A DNA stretch of 64,000 nt. Origin: Clostridia bacterium (GTDB lineage: Bacteria; Bacillota; Clostridia; Christensenellales; Aristaeellaceae). Positions 8,288 through 15,823 of this stretch are shown in pieces. The position numbers and the translations under genes are program-made. Position 1 is the stretch's first letter, and each line of letters opens with the position of its first letter. Below the pieces are notes generated by a model. The model had not been told where the DNA came from. It worked only from the letters and a program-made list of their open reading frames with translations, and did no database searches. The stretch is from the NCBI GenBank assembly GCA_017521565.1, contig JAFXCE010000133.1, positions 1 through 64,000 of the forward strand. The letters run 5' to 3'.

Positions 8288-9142
8288 TCAGACGTTCTTT
8301 TCGATGAAATCAAAGATGATCTCAAGCAGTTCGGTGCTCCAGAATGTGCCCTCGTGCGGTGCGCCGGTTACATGAACCAGATCGGCCTGATAACCGTTAT
8401 CGGTCAGTTTGTCGTAAAGCGCTTCGCTGTCCTCATAGAGCACAACGTCGTCCGCATCGCCGTGAAGGATGAGGAAGGGAGGCAATTTGCGCCCGGGCGT
8501 CACATAAGCGATCGGGCTGATTTGCGTGAGCGTTTCGATGTAAGTCTGCGGATTCTTTCCGCCGAGCGCCCAGAGCAGGTTTTCGTCGATCTTTGGCTGA
8601 TCGCCGTATTGAACGTCGATCATCTTGGGCAGATCGGTCGGACCAAAGCAATCCACCACGGCCTTGACCTGCGAACTGAAACCGGCATAGTCGTCCGTTT
8701 CAAATGCAGGATCGCCGCCTGTCAGGCCCAGCAGCAGCGCGGTATTACCGCCGGAGGACGTTCCCCAGGCGCATACGCGCTCGGGGTCAATGTCGTATTC
8801 GGCCGCGTTGGCGCGCAGGAAGCGCACAGCGGTTTTGACGTCCTGAAGGAATGCCGGCGCAGGAACCGTGAAGCAGGAGCGGTGCGTGACGCTGGCAATC
8901 ACGTAGCCGCGGCGCGCAAGGCGGCTCAGCTGCGGAATCTGCCAGAACTGGTTGGGCTTTGTCCATGCGCTGCCCTGAATAAACATCACCAGAGGAAAGC
9001 CTTTGCCGCCTTCCGATTTCCACATGGGTTTAAGCAGCTGCAGAGCCAGCTCTTCTCCGCCGGGCGCGGCAAAGACGATATTGGGCCTGAGGTCAACCAG
9101 ATCCGCCAGGGGCGGATTGCATGGGAGCGTGATTTTTGCCAT
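8288..9142 (-). CDS. Alpha/beta-hydrolase, carboxylesterase-like (BD-FAE/Aes type)
   Basis: A 284-aa cytoplasmic hydrolase. The nucleophile elbow is GTSSGG with predicted Ser129. The oxyanion region FIQGSAW (about 54-60) replaces the common HGGG/HGG motif. The acid and base are predicted in HGDADDVV (Asp near 226) and in TGAPHEGTFW (His near 260). The organisation fits prolyl-oligopeptidase/acetyl-xylan-esterase-like enzymes that deacylate sugars or small esters. No signal peptide is visible, so the substrate would be intracellular. The start has AGGAGG about 7 bases upstream. It is a single-gene unit with its own promoter. Confidence 0.85.
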   Translation of the reverse strand: MAKITLPCNPPLADLVDLRPNIVFAAPGGEELALQLLKPMWKSEGGKGFPLVMFIQGSAWTKPNQFWQIPQLSRLARRGYVIASVTHRSCFTVPAPAFLQDVKTAVRFLRANAAEYDIDPERVCAWGTSSGGNTALLLGLTGGDPAFETDDYAGFSSQVKAVVDCFGPTDLPKMIDVQYGDQPKIDENLLWALGGKNPQTYIETLTQISPIAYVTPGRKLPPFLILHGDADDVVLYEDSEALYDKLTDNGYQADLVHVTGAPHEGTFWSTELLEIIFDFIEKNV

Positions 9143-9175
9143 GATGAGCCTCCTGTTTGATAGAATGTATGATTC

Positions 9176-9205
9176 ATTATATCAGCGGGCAGGATGCACT
9201 GTAAA
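9176..9205 (-). promoter_or_regulatory. sigma-A promoter of the esterase gene
   Basis: On the minus strand, TTTACA (9205-9200) and TATAAT (9181-9176) are separated by 18 bases. It lies about 34 bases upstream of the start codon. Confidence 0.75.
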
Positions 9206-9233
9206 GGGCGTATGGGCAGGGCGGGCGAGAAAC

Positions 9234-9262
9234 TTGACAGAATGTGGAAATCGCGTCATAAT
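9234..9262 (+). promoter_or_regulatory. sigma-A promoter of glmM
   Basis: Perfect TTGACA (9234-9239), 17-base spacer and CATAAT (9257-9262). It is divergent from the esterase promoter. The leader to glmM is about 75 bases and no ribozyme-like fold was recognised in it. Confidence 0.8.
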
Positions 9263-9342
9263 AGATCATGAATCTGATGTGCATGAGACTGACCGCTTAG
9301 GCATATGTTGAGTGCGCATCAGGAGTATGAAGGGGAGATCGT

Positions 9343-10701
9343 ATGGGAAAATATTTTGGTACGGATGGTTTCCGCGGCGAGGCGAATGTGACCCTCACCA
9401 GCGACCATGCATATAAGATTGGCAAATTCATCGGCTGGTATTACGGCGCGCGCAAGGGGAGAAAGGCGCGCATTGTCATCGGCAAGGATACGCGCCGTTC
9501 CAGCTATATGTTCGAGTATTCGATTGTTGCTGGCTTGACCTCTGCGGGCGCGGATGCGTATATGCTCCATGTGACGACTACGCCGAGCGTAGCCTATGTC
9601 ACCCGTGTGGATAGCTTTGACTGCGGCGTGATGATCTCTGCATCGCATAATCCGTTTTACGACAACGGTATCAAGCTCATTAACAGCCGTGGTGAGAAGA
9701 TGGATGATGAGACGATTGCGGCAATCGAGGCGTATATCGATGGGGATTATGCGGCGATTGGGCTGGAGGGAGATGTTCCGCCGGCAACTGGCGACGCGCT
9801 GGGTGAGATTGTCGATTTTGTTTCCGGCCGCAATCGCTATATCGGCTACCTGATTTCGCTGGCGTCCCATTCCTATAAGAACATGCGTGTCGGCCTTGAC
9901 TGCGCCAACGGCAGCGCGTGGAACATTGCGCGTACGGTTTTTGAAGCGCTGGGGGCAAAAACCTATGTTATCAATGCGGAACCGGATGGCCTGAATATTA
10001 ACCGCAACGCAGGCTCTACGCACATGGATAATCTGCGCCGCTTCGTGCTGGAGAATCATCTGGACGTCGGATTTGCTTACGACGGCGACGCAGACCGCTG
10101 CCTTGCTGTGGATGAAAAGGGTGAGATTGTCGACGGCGACAAGATCATTTATATATTCGGCCGGCAGCTCAAAAAGGAAGGCCGCCTTGCGGGCAATACT
10201 GTCGTGACAACGGTCATGTCCAACATTGGCCTGTATAAGGCGCTCGATGAAGAGGGAATTGCCTACGAAAAGACCAATGTGGGCGATCGCTTTGTCTACG
10301 AGAATATGGTGAAAAACGGGTACTGCGTCGGCGGCGAGCAGTCTGGTCACATTATTCTGAGTAAATACGCCACGACGGGCGATGGCATCCTCACTTCCAT
10401 TGAGCTGATGGAGGCTATGCTCGACAGCAAGCAGACCCTTTCGCGCCTTTGCGCGCCGGTGGTCGCCTATCCTCAGGTGCTCAAGAATGTGCGCGTGAGC
10501 GATAAGCGGGCCGTGCGGGAAAATGCAGCTGTGCAGGCGGCGATCCGCGCCGTGGAGGAAAGAATCGATGGCCGCGTGCTCGTCCGCGAGAGCGGTACTG
10601 AACCGCTGATCCGCGTGATGACGGAGGCCAAGGAGCTGCGCGATGCGGAAATGTATGTCAATGAGATTATCGATGTGATCAAGGCCGAGGGGCTTGCATG
10701 A
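9343..10701 (+). CDS. glmM: Phosphoglucosamine mutase
   Basis: A 452-aa enzyme that converts glucosamine-6-phosphate to glucosamine-1-phosphate for UDP-GlcNAc, peptidoglycan and teichoic acid synthesis. The diagnostic N-terminus GKYFGTDGFRGEAN is present. The active-site phosphoserine loop is ISASHNP (Ser101) and the metal loop is DGDADRC (near 247). The sugar-binding loop is GGEQSGH, and the phosphate-binding loop near the C-terminus is RESGTEPLIRVM. Length matches the family. The start has AGGGGAG upstream. It is followed after 30 bases by a beta-helix protein related to the acetyltransferase half of GlmU, which fits a UDP-sugar pathway pair. Confidence 0.95.
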   Translation: MGKYFGTDGFRGEANVTLTSDHAYKIGKFIGWYYGARKGRKARIVIGKDTRRSSYMFEYSIVAGLTSAGADAYMLHVTTTPSVAYVTRVDSFDCGVMISASHNPFYDNGIKLINSRGEKMDDETIAAIEAYIDGDYAAIGLEGDVPPATGDALGEIVDFVSGRNRYIGYLISLASHSYKNMRVGLDCANGSAWNIARTVFEALGAKTYVINAEPDGLNINRNAGSTHMDNLRRFVLENHLDVGFAYDGDADRCLAVDEKGEIVDGDKIIYIFGRQLKKEGRLAGNTVVTTVMSNIGLYKALDEEGIAYEKTNVGDRFVYENMVKNGYCVGGEQSGHIILSKYATTGDGILTSIELMEAMLDSKQTLSRLCAPVVAYPQVLKNVRVSDKRAVRENAAVQAAIRAVEERIDGRVLVRESGTEPLIRVMTEAKELRDAEMYVNEIIDVIKAEGLA

Positions 10702-10731
10702 GCCTGACGGCGTATGGAAGGAGGCGGGACA

Positions 10732-11394
10732 ATGGATGAGATCAGGGTACGTGATCTTTTCGATCTGACGCATACCCGTGCAGCAGAGATGCTCGGCGCG
10801 TGCGAATACCCGTGGGAGGCGCTGGGGAAGATCAAGGAAGCAGTGCTTGCGATCGGAAATATGCTCGATCCGGCGCGGTACGATCAGCCGCAGGAAGGCG
10901 TATGGATTGCAAAATCTGCGTCCATTGCTCCGACGGCGTCCATTGCCGGACCCTGTATCATCGGAGAAAACACCGAGGTGCGGCCGGGGGCGTTCCTGCG
11001 CGGCAGCATTCTTGTGGGCGATGGCTGTGTTGTGGGGAATTCCACGGAACTGAAGAATTGCATCCTCTTTGACAGGGTGCAGGTGCCGCATTACAACTAT
11101 GTCGGCGATTCAATCCTTGGCTATAAAGCGCATATGGGTGCAGGCGCGCTGACCAGCAACGTCAAGGGAGATAAGAAGAACATCGTCGTTCACGGCGAGA
11201 CGGATTATGAAACGGGCCTTAAAAAATTTGGCGCAATGATCGGCGATTACGGTGAGATTGGCTGCAGCAGCGTGCTGAATCCAGGCACGGTGATCGGAAG
11301 AGACAGCCAGGTTTATCCCCTTTCCAGCGTGCGCGGCGTTGTGCCGGCGCGCAGCATCGTCAAAGGCGAGCGCGGCGTGTTTCCAAAGAAATGA
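10732..11394 (+). CDS. Left-handed beta-helix nucleotidyl/acyltransferase-like protein (GlmU C-domain-like)
   Basis: A 220-aa protein of hexapeptide repeats (IAKSAS-IAPTAS-IAGPCI-IGENTE-VRPGAF-LRGSIL and onward) folding as a left-handed beta-helix. The NYVGDSILGYKAHMGAGALTSN region resembles the acetyl-CoA-binding turns of GlmU. There is no N-terminal nucleotidyltransferase domain, but about 50 helical residues precede the helix. Such stand-alone proteins are often labelled UDP-GlcNAc pyrophosphorylase in clostridia, without the catalytic half to justify it. Position right after glmM supports a role as glucosamine-1-phosphate acetyltransferase or related sugar acyltransferase. The start is taken at MDEIRVRD behind GGAAGGAGG. 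Confidence 0.8.
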   Translation: MDEIRVRDLFDLTHTRAAEMLGACEYPWEALGKIKEAVLAIGNMLDPARYDQPQEGVWIAKSASIAPTASIAGPCIIGENTEVRPGAFLRGSILVGDGCVVGNSTELKNCILFDRVQVPHYNYVGDSILGYKAHMGAGALTSNVKGDKKNIVVHGETDYETGLKKFGAMIGDYGEIGCSSVLNPGTVIGRDSQVYPLSSVRGVVPARSIVKGERGVFPKK

Positions 11395-11411
11395 AGCAGA
11401 AGTGAATGAAA

Positions 11412-11440
11412 AAAGCACGGGGAATTGCTCCTCGTGCTTT
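11412..11440. terminator. Bidirectional terminator between the beta-helix and TSCPD genes
   Basis: A 12-bp stem (AAAGCACGGGGA / TCCTCGTGCTTT, one G-U) with a 5-base loop and flanking A/T on both sides. It serves both convergent genes. Confidence 0.8.
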
Positions 11441-11454
11441 CTGTGTTTCTGCAA

Positions 11455-11700
11455 TCAGCCCTGCAGGGATTCTTCCAGCGCGCGTGCCAGCTGATCCGGG
11501 CAGGATGTGCCGCGCGGACCACACTGAATGCCCTTGAGGCGGGAGATGGCTTCTTCGACCTTCATGCCTTTGACCAGCGCGGCGACGCCCTGGGTGTTGC
11601 CCATACAGCCGCCGATAAAACGGCACTCGGTTACGACGCCATTTTCTACTTCGTATTCGATGGCGCGGCTGCAGGTGCCGCGGGTTTTGTACGTGTTCAT
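11455..11700 (-). CDS. TSCPD domain protein
   Basis: An 81-aa protein consisting entirely of the TSCPD domain. It has the early Cys motif TRGTCSRAIEY, the central FIGGCMGNTQG and the C-terminal IQCGPRGTSCPDQLARAL. The domain is named for its conserved C-terminal residues and is also found at the end of B12-dependent ribonucleotide reductases. Stand-alone copies are widespread in clostridia with unknown function. The conserved cysteines suggest metal or Fe-S binding. The start MNTYKTRG is chosen because AGGAGG lies 9 bases upstream. A longer frame would start upstream without a site and lacks conservation. Confidence 0.85.
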   Translation of the reverse strand: MNTYKTRGTCSRAIEYEVENGVVTECRFIGGCMGNTQGVAALVKGMKVEEAISRLKGIQCGPRGTSCPDQLARALEESLQG

Positions 11701-11854
11701 GGGTAAATACCTCCTGAAAGCAATATGCAAATGATGAACATATTCTGTTTCTACATGTTTTTTCTTTTTCCTGCGTATCATGCAATTTCTCTGACGGCAT
11801 GTGCCTTTAGGGCATAGGATGGAGGAGGCAAGGGCATGGAGGAGTGTGGCATCG

Positions 11855-12676
11855 ATGGCGCGGGAAATCTATGTATCCCAATTGAGCGAGATCAGCGTAT
11901 TCTCCGCGGAAGGGGAAATGCTACGCAGAAGGGCGCTTGATGGAGCGGGCGCGATATGCGTAAGCGGAGAATACCTGTTCTGCGCGGTGGACGAGGGCCG
12001 CGCAATTCTGAGGCTGAATCGGAATACGCTGATGCCGGAGGCTGCCTTTGGCGGAGGGCCTGGCGTGACACAGCTGCTGGCTTCGGCGGATGGCGGGCGG
12101 CTGTATGCGCTCTGTGCCGAAGCGGACAGCGTTCTGCTGATCAACGCGCGCAGCGGTGCGCCGATGGTTCTCTGCCGTTCGGGCTGCAATCCGCAGCAGA
12201 TGATGCTTTACGGGGCGAGCCTTGTCGTTTCGGGCGGGGAGAGTGGTCATGTACACCTGCTGGATGCGCAGTCTCTGGAGGTGCGCGGCAATCTGGCGAT
12301 GCCCGGGCCAGTATACAGTGCGTGGATGGGCGGCGGTATGATCCATGCGCTCTGCATGACGCAGACGCTCGATGCGCTGCTTGTGACAGATTCTATGGGG
12401 GGAAGGGTACAACTCCCGCTTGAAGGAATGCCAGGACGTCTTCTTAGGCGGGGCGGCGAATTGCTGGTTTCGGTTAGCGGGAGGATTTGCGCAGTTTCGC
12501 CGGAAGATGCCCGCCTGCGTACCTCGTATACAGCGCCGGGCAGGGCGGCTGCGCTGTTGCTGTCAGGAAGTACGCTGTGCTTTGTGGATATGCTCAGCGA
12601 ACGGATTTTTATCCGCGTGGGAGAGGGGATGTGGAAGCTTTTGTGTGCCGGGGTGAAGGACGCGGTCGTTGGATGA
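11855..12676 (+). CDS. Beta-propeller-like (YVTN/WD40-type) protein of unknown role
   Basis: A 273-aa protein with repeated strands of about 40 residues, such as REIYVSQLSEISVFSAEGE, GRLYALCAEADSVLLINAR and SLVVSGGESGHVHLLDAQS. The pattern of hydrophobic strands ending in LLDA or LINAR resembles six or seven beta-propeller blades. No signal peptide or membrane segment is seen, so it is probably cytoplasmic. Starts at 11801 (GTG) and 11819 (ATG) are possible. 11855 is preferred because GGAGGAG lies 10 bases upstream. No neighbour gives a functional clue. Confidence 0.6.
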   Translation: MAREIYVSQLSEISVFSAEGEMLRRRALDGAGAICVSGEYLFCAVDEGRAILRLNRNTLMPEAAFGGGPGVTQLLASADGGRLYALCAEADSVLLINARSGAPMVLCRSGCNPQQMMLYGASLVVSGGESGHVHLLDAQSLEVRGNLAMPGPVYSAWMGGGMIHALCMTQTLDALLVTDSMGGRVQLPLEGMPGRLLRRGGELLVSVSGRICAVSPEDARLRTSYTAPGRAAALLLSGSTLCFVDMLSERIFIRVGEGMWKLLCAGVKDAVVG

Positions 12677-12726
12677 ATACAGATTCTATGGGAATGCAAA
12701 GAAATGAGCAGTGACCGCGCTTTTTT
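12661..12726 (+). terminator. Possible terminator after the beta-propeller gene
   Basis: CGCGGTC (12661-12667, inside the gene's end) can pair with GACCGCG (12713-12719), followed by C and TTTTTT. The loop is about 45 bases, so this is only a candidate. Confidence 0.35.
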
Positions 12727-12731
12727 CAAAC

Positions 12732-12760
12732 TATACAAATCGGGATAAATGCGCTATAAT
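12732..12760 (+). promoter_or_regulatory. Probable promoter of the yybS-rplI-dnaB run
   Basis: A consensus TATAAT (12755-12760) follows TATACA (12732-12737, four of six -35 matches) with a 17-base spacer. The leader to the GTG start is about 70 bases. Confidence 0.6.
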
Positions 12761-12836
12761 ATCAAATGGACTTTTATCATGTGTTGAATGGGCGGCGCTC
12801 GCCCGCATATCGCGATTCTGACAAGAGGGAAACGAC

Positions 12837-13898
12837 GTGGAAAAACAGACGTATTGGGTATTCAGACAAAAGAATAAATGGGGCCTCACCGTGCTGGCGG
12901 TTGTGCTTTGTCTGCTGCTTACGCCGCTGATGAGTATATCGCTGTTTATGCCGCAGATGTTTGCACTGCTGCCGGTGCTTGCGCTTGCGCTGCTGGGGTA
13001 TGTCGGCCCGGTCAGCGCATCGGTCTGTATGGGCTTGTTCGTTGGCACGACGGCAGTTTTCTATGGCACATGGGGTGCACTGCTTGGCGCCATTCTGATG
13101 ATTCCGGTGGTGGCAGTTTCTGCCGTATCGGTGGAGCGAGAGCAGCCGTTCTGGCAGTCGGTCGCAGCGGGAGGTGTAACTCTGTTTGCTTCAATGGGCG
13201 CGGCGGTTGCAATCATCGCGGCGATCACCGGTAGCGACATCGTTACGGCAATCACGGATATGGTTCGTCAGGGAATGACGATTTCCGGTGCGATGGGTGA
13301 CAGTTTGCTTACGATGATGGTTCAGATGGGGGTAATGACCCTGCCGGAAGGCGCAGAACTGGGAACAGTACTGGATCCTGCTATGCGTGACGAGCTTGTT
13401 TCTACGCTGCTGCTGATGACGGATTCCGTGATGCGCCTTGAAATGCCCATGCAGATGGCGACCGGCGCAGTGACGGCGGGTCTGCTTGGTCAGGCTGTGC
13501 TTCGCAAGGGGGTTAACGCCCGCGGCGCAAAGGCCGAGTATCCGGCGCTGGCGACCTGGCGCGTGCCAAAGGGCTGGGGACGCATTCTGGGCGGCACGCT
13601 GTTGGTGCTGTATCTGCTTGCGCAGATCATTCCCCAGAGCATGAGCACGATGTTTTACGTGTTCAGCGGTGTGTTTGATAAGATTTTTGCCCTTCAGGGC
13701 ATTGCTGCGGTCTGCTATATCCTGCGGGATAAGGGAAAACCCATGATCTGGCAGATGGCGGTTTTTGTCCTCGGCTATTTTGTGCTCGGCTCTTTTGCTA
13801 TGGTGCTGGGTATTGCCGATCAGGCGATGGACTTTACGCATAGACGGGTTTACTTGGATAAGATGGAAAACCCGTTTGATCCGCGTCACGGCGCGTGA
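12837..13898 (+). CDS. yybS: DUF2232 (YybS-like) membrane protein
   Basis: A 353-aa integral membrane protein. It has clusters of hydrophobic helices at about 15-60, 70-95, 105-130 and several in the C-terminal half, with a soluble stretch rich in Met and Asp in the middle. Hydropathy, length and position directly upstream of rplI match the YybS/DUF2232 family of Firmicutes, whose function is unsettled. In Bacillus the c-di-AMP phosphodiesterase gene gdpP (yybT) lies between yybS and rplI. Here only 57 bases separate them and gdpP is absent. The GTG start follows AAGAGGGA. Confidence 0.75.
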   Translation: MEKQTYWVFRQKNKWGLTVLAVVLCLLLTPLMSISLFMPQMFALLPVLALALLGYVGPVSASVCMGLFVGTTAVFYGTWGALLGAILMIPVVAVSAVSVEREQPFWQSVAAGGVTLFASMGAAVAIIAAITGSDIVTAITDMVRQGMTISGAMGDSLLTMMVQMGVMTLPEGAELGTVLDPAMRDELVSTLLLMTDSVMRLEMPMQMATGAVTAGLLGQAVLRKGVNARGAKAEYPALATWRVPKGWGRILGGTLLVLYLLAQIIPQSMSTMFYVFSGVFDKIFALQGIAAVCYILRDKGKPMIWQMAVFVLGYFVLGSFAMVLGIADQAMDFTHRRVYLDKMENPFDPRHGA

Positions 13899-13955
13899 TG
13901 CGGCCATAATACAAAAAACAGATAAAGCAATAAGAAATCATAGGAGGATACAAAC

Positions 13956-14405
13956 ATGAAGGTAATTCTGCTTAAGGATATCAAGGGAACCGGCAAGAAG
14001 GATCAGATCATCGAGGCGTCCGACGGTTATGCCCGCAATTTCCTGTTCCCCAAGGGTTTGGCGCGCGAGGCCAATGCGACCAACCTCAATGCGATCGCAA
14101 ATGCGAAGTCTGCGGAGAAGCATCGCGAGGAGGTTGCCCGCGCCGCTGCGCAGGAGACGGCCAAGAAAATCGCCGGCAAGGTGATCAACGTCAGCGCCCG
14201 CGGCGCGGAGGGCGGCAGGCTCTACGGCTCTGTGACCTCTGCGGAAATTGCCGCTGCGCTTGAAAAGCAGTATGGCGTAAAGGTGGAGAAGCGCCGCGTG
14301 GATGTCAAGAATATTCGCAATGCGGGCGAGTATACGGTCAATGTGTGGCTTTATGCCGGCATCACGGCTGAGATGACCGCCAAGGTCGAGGTCGCGCTTC
14401 AGTAA
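13956..14405 (+). CDS. rplI: Large ribosomal subunit protein bL9
   Basis: A 149-aa ribosomal protein with the signature N-terminus [18 protein letters not shown] and [14 protein letters not shown] long connecting helix (about 42-75) joins the C-terminal rRNA-binding domain ending in [12 protein letters not shown]. It binds 23S rRNA near the base of the L1 stalk. AGGAGG lies 8 bases upstream of the start. It is the second gene of the run and is followed by dnaB, the classical rplI-dnaB/dnaC order. Confidence 0.97.
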   Translation: MKVILLKDIKGTGKKDQIIEASDGYARNFLFPKGLAREANATNLNAIANAKSAEKHREEVARAAAQETAKKIAGKVINVSARGAEGGRLYGSVTSAEIAAALEKQYGVKVEKRRVDVKNIRNAGEYTVNVWLYAGITAEMTAKVEVALQ

Positions 14406-14462
14406 TAACCGGGAGCGTGGGAACCGGAAAAACAAACGCAGAACCGGCAAGGAGGAGTTACA

Positions 14463-15806
14463 ATGGACGAGCAGATCATGCGCGTGCCGCCCAATAACGC
14501 GGACGCAGAAAAGAGCGTACTCGGCTGCATGATGCAGGACCGGGAAGCGCTGAGCATGGCGTTTGAACTGCTGCATGCCGATGACTTCTATCAGCCTGCC
14601 AACCGTGAAATCTTCGATGCGATGCATCAGCTGAACCAGCAGGGCATGCCCATTGATCTGGTGACGGTCGATGATGAGCTTTCCCGCCGCGGCACGCTCG
14701 AGGGTGTGGGCGGAACGAATTATCTCGTCGAACTGACCGAGTGTACGCCGTCTACGGTTAATGCACGGGCGTATATGCAGATTGTCGACGAAAAGGCGAT
14801 TCTGCGCAGGATGATCAAGGCGACGGGGGATATCGCGGCGTCCTGCTATCAGCAGGCGGATCCAGTTTCAGATATCCTTGGCGTTGCGGAAAAGTCGATT
14901 TTCGACATCGTTATGCGCAAAAACGAGGGCGCAACGCTGAAACATATCTCGGATGTGCTGCCGGACACCTATTTGCGCATTGAACAGCTTACCGAGCTTA
15001 AGGGCAGCATCGACGGTGTGCCGATGGGTTTTGTCGACCTTGATAACCTGCTCACCGGCCTGCATGGCGGCGAGCTGGTCATCGTCGGCGCGCGCCCGTC
15101 CATGGGCAAGTCTGCTTTCGGTCTGAACATCACGGGCTATGCCGGTACGCATGCAGGAAAATCTGTAGCGTATTTTTCTCTGGAGATGCCCAACGATCAG
15201 CTGGCAATGCGTTTGCTCTGCTCGGATGCGAAGGTGGATATGCAGGCGGTGCGCCATGGTTCTCTGCGGGACGACGACTGGGTGAGTCTGTCGTCAACAC
15301 TTGGCCCGCTGGCTGCGTCCAATATCTACATGGACGATACCTCCGGCATTACGCCGTCCCAGCTGCGTTCCCGCTGCCGCAGGCTCAAGATGGAACGCGG
15401 GCTGGATATGGTGGTTGTGGACTACCTGCAGCTCATGAGCGCAGATGGCCGCGTGGAGAACAGGCAGAATGAGGTCAGTGAGATTTCGCGCAACCTCAAA
15501 TCCATCGCCAAGGAACTGAACGTGCCCATTGTCGCGCTGGCGCAGCTTTCCCGTGCCGGCGCACAGCGAAGCGACAAGCGTCCGATTCTTTCGGACCTGC
15601 GCGACTCGGGCGCTATCGAGCAGGATGCCGACGTGATCATGTTCCTGCACAGAGAAGAGTATTACGACCCCAACACCGAGGACAAAAACATCGCGGAGGT
15701 TATCGTAGCCAAGCAGAGAAACGGCCCTCTGGGTACGGTCAAGCTCGCGTGGCTGGGACAGTATACGCGCTTTGCGAGCCTGCAATCCGGCGGGCAGCAG
15801 AGCTGA
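14463..15806 (+). CDS. dnaB: Replicative DNA helicase DnaB (DnaC in Bacillus)
   Basis: A 447-aa hexameric helicase that unwinds DNA at the fork and binds primase. The N-terminal helical domain (about 5-105, starting PPNNADAEKSVLGCMM) is followed by a linker and the RecA-like motor. Motor motifs are Walker A GARPSMGKS (about 209-217), FSLEMPNDQL, Walker B MVVVDYLQLM and the DLRDSGAIEQDADV arginine-finger region. There is no intein. Its length fits the family. GGAGGAG precedes the ATG. It lies 17 bases before topB, so helicase and a decatenating topoisomerase are co-transcribed. Confidence 0.97.
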   Translation: MDEQIMRVPPNNADAEKSVLGCMMQDREALSMAFELLHADDFYQPANREIFDAMHQLNQQGMPIDLVTVDDELSRRGTLEGVGGTNYLVELTECTPSTVNARAYMQIVDEKAILRRMIKATGDIAASCYQQADPVSDILGVAEKSIFDIVMRKNEGATLKHISDVLPDTYLRIEQLTELKGSIDGVPMGFVDLDNLLTGLHGGELVIVGARPSMGKSAFGLNITGYAGTHAGKSVAYFSLEMPNDQLAMRLLCSDAKVDMQAVRHGSLRDDDWVSLSSTLGPLAASNIYMDDTSGITPSQLRSRCRRLKMERGLDMVVVDYLQLMSADGRVENRQNEVSEISRNLKSIAKELNVPIVALAQLSRAGAQRSDKRPILSDLRDSGAIEQDADVIMFLHREEYYDPNTEDKNIAEVIVAKQRNGPLGTVKLAWLGQYTRFASLQSGGQQS

Positions 15807-15823
15807 GACAGACGAGGTGAAGC

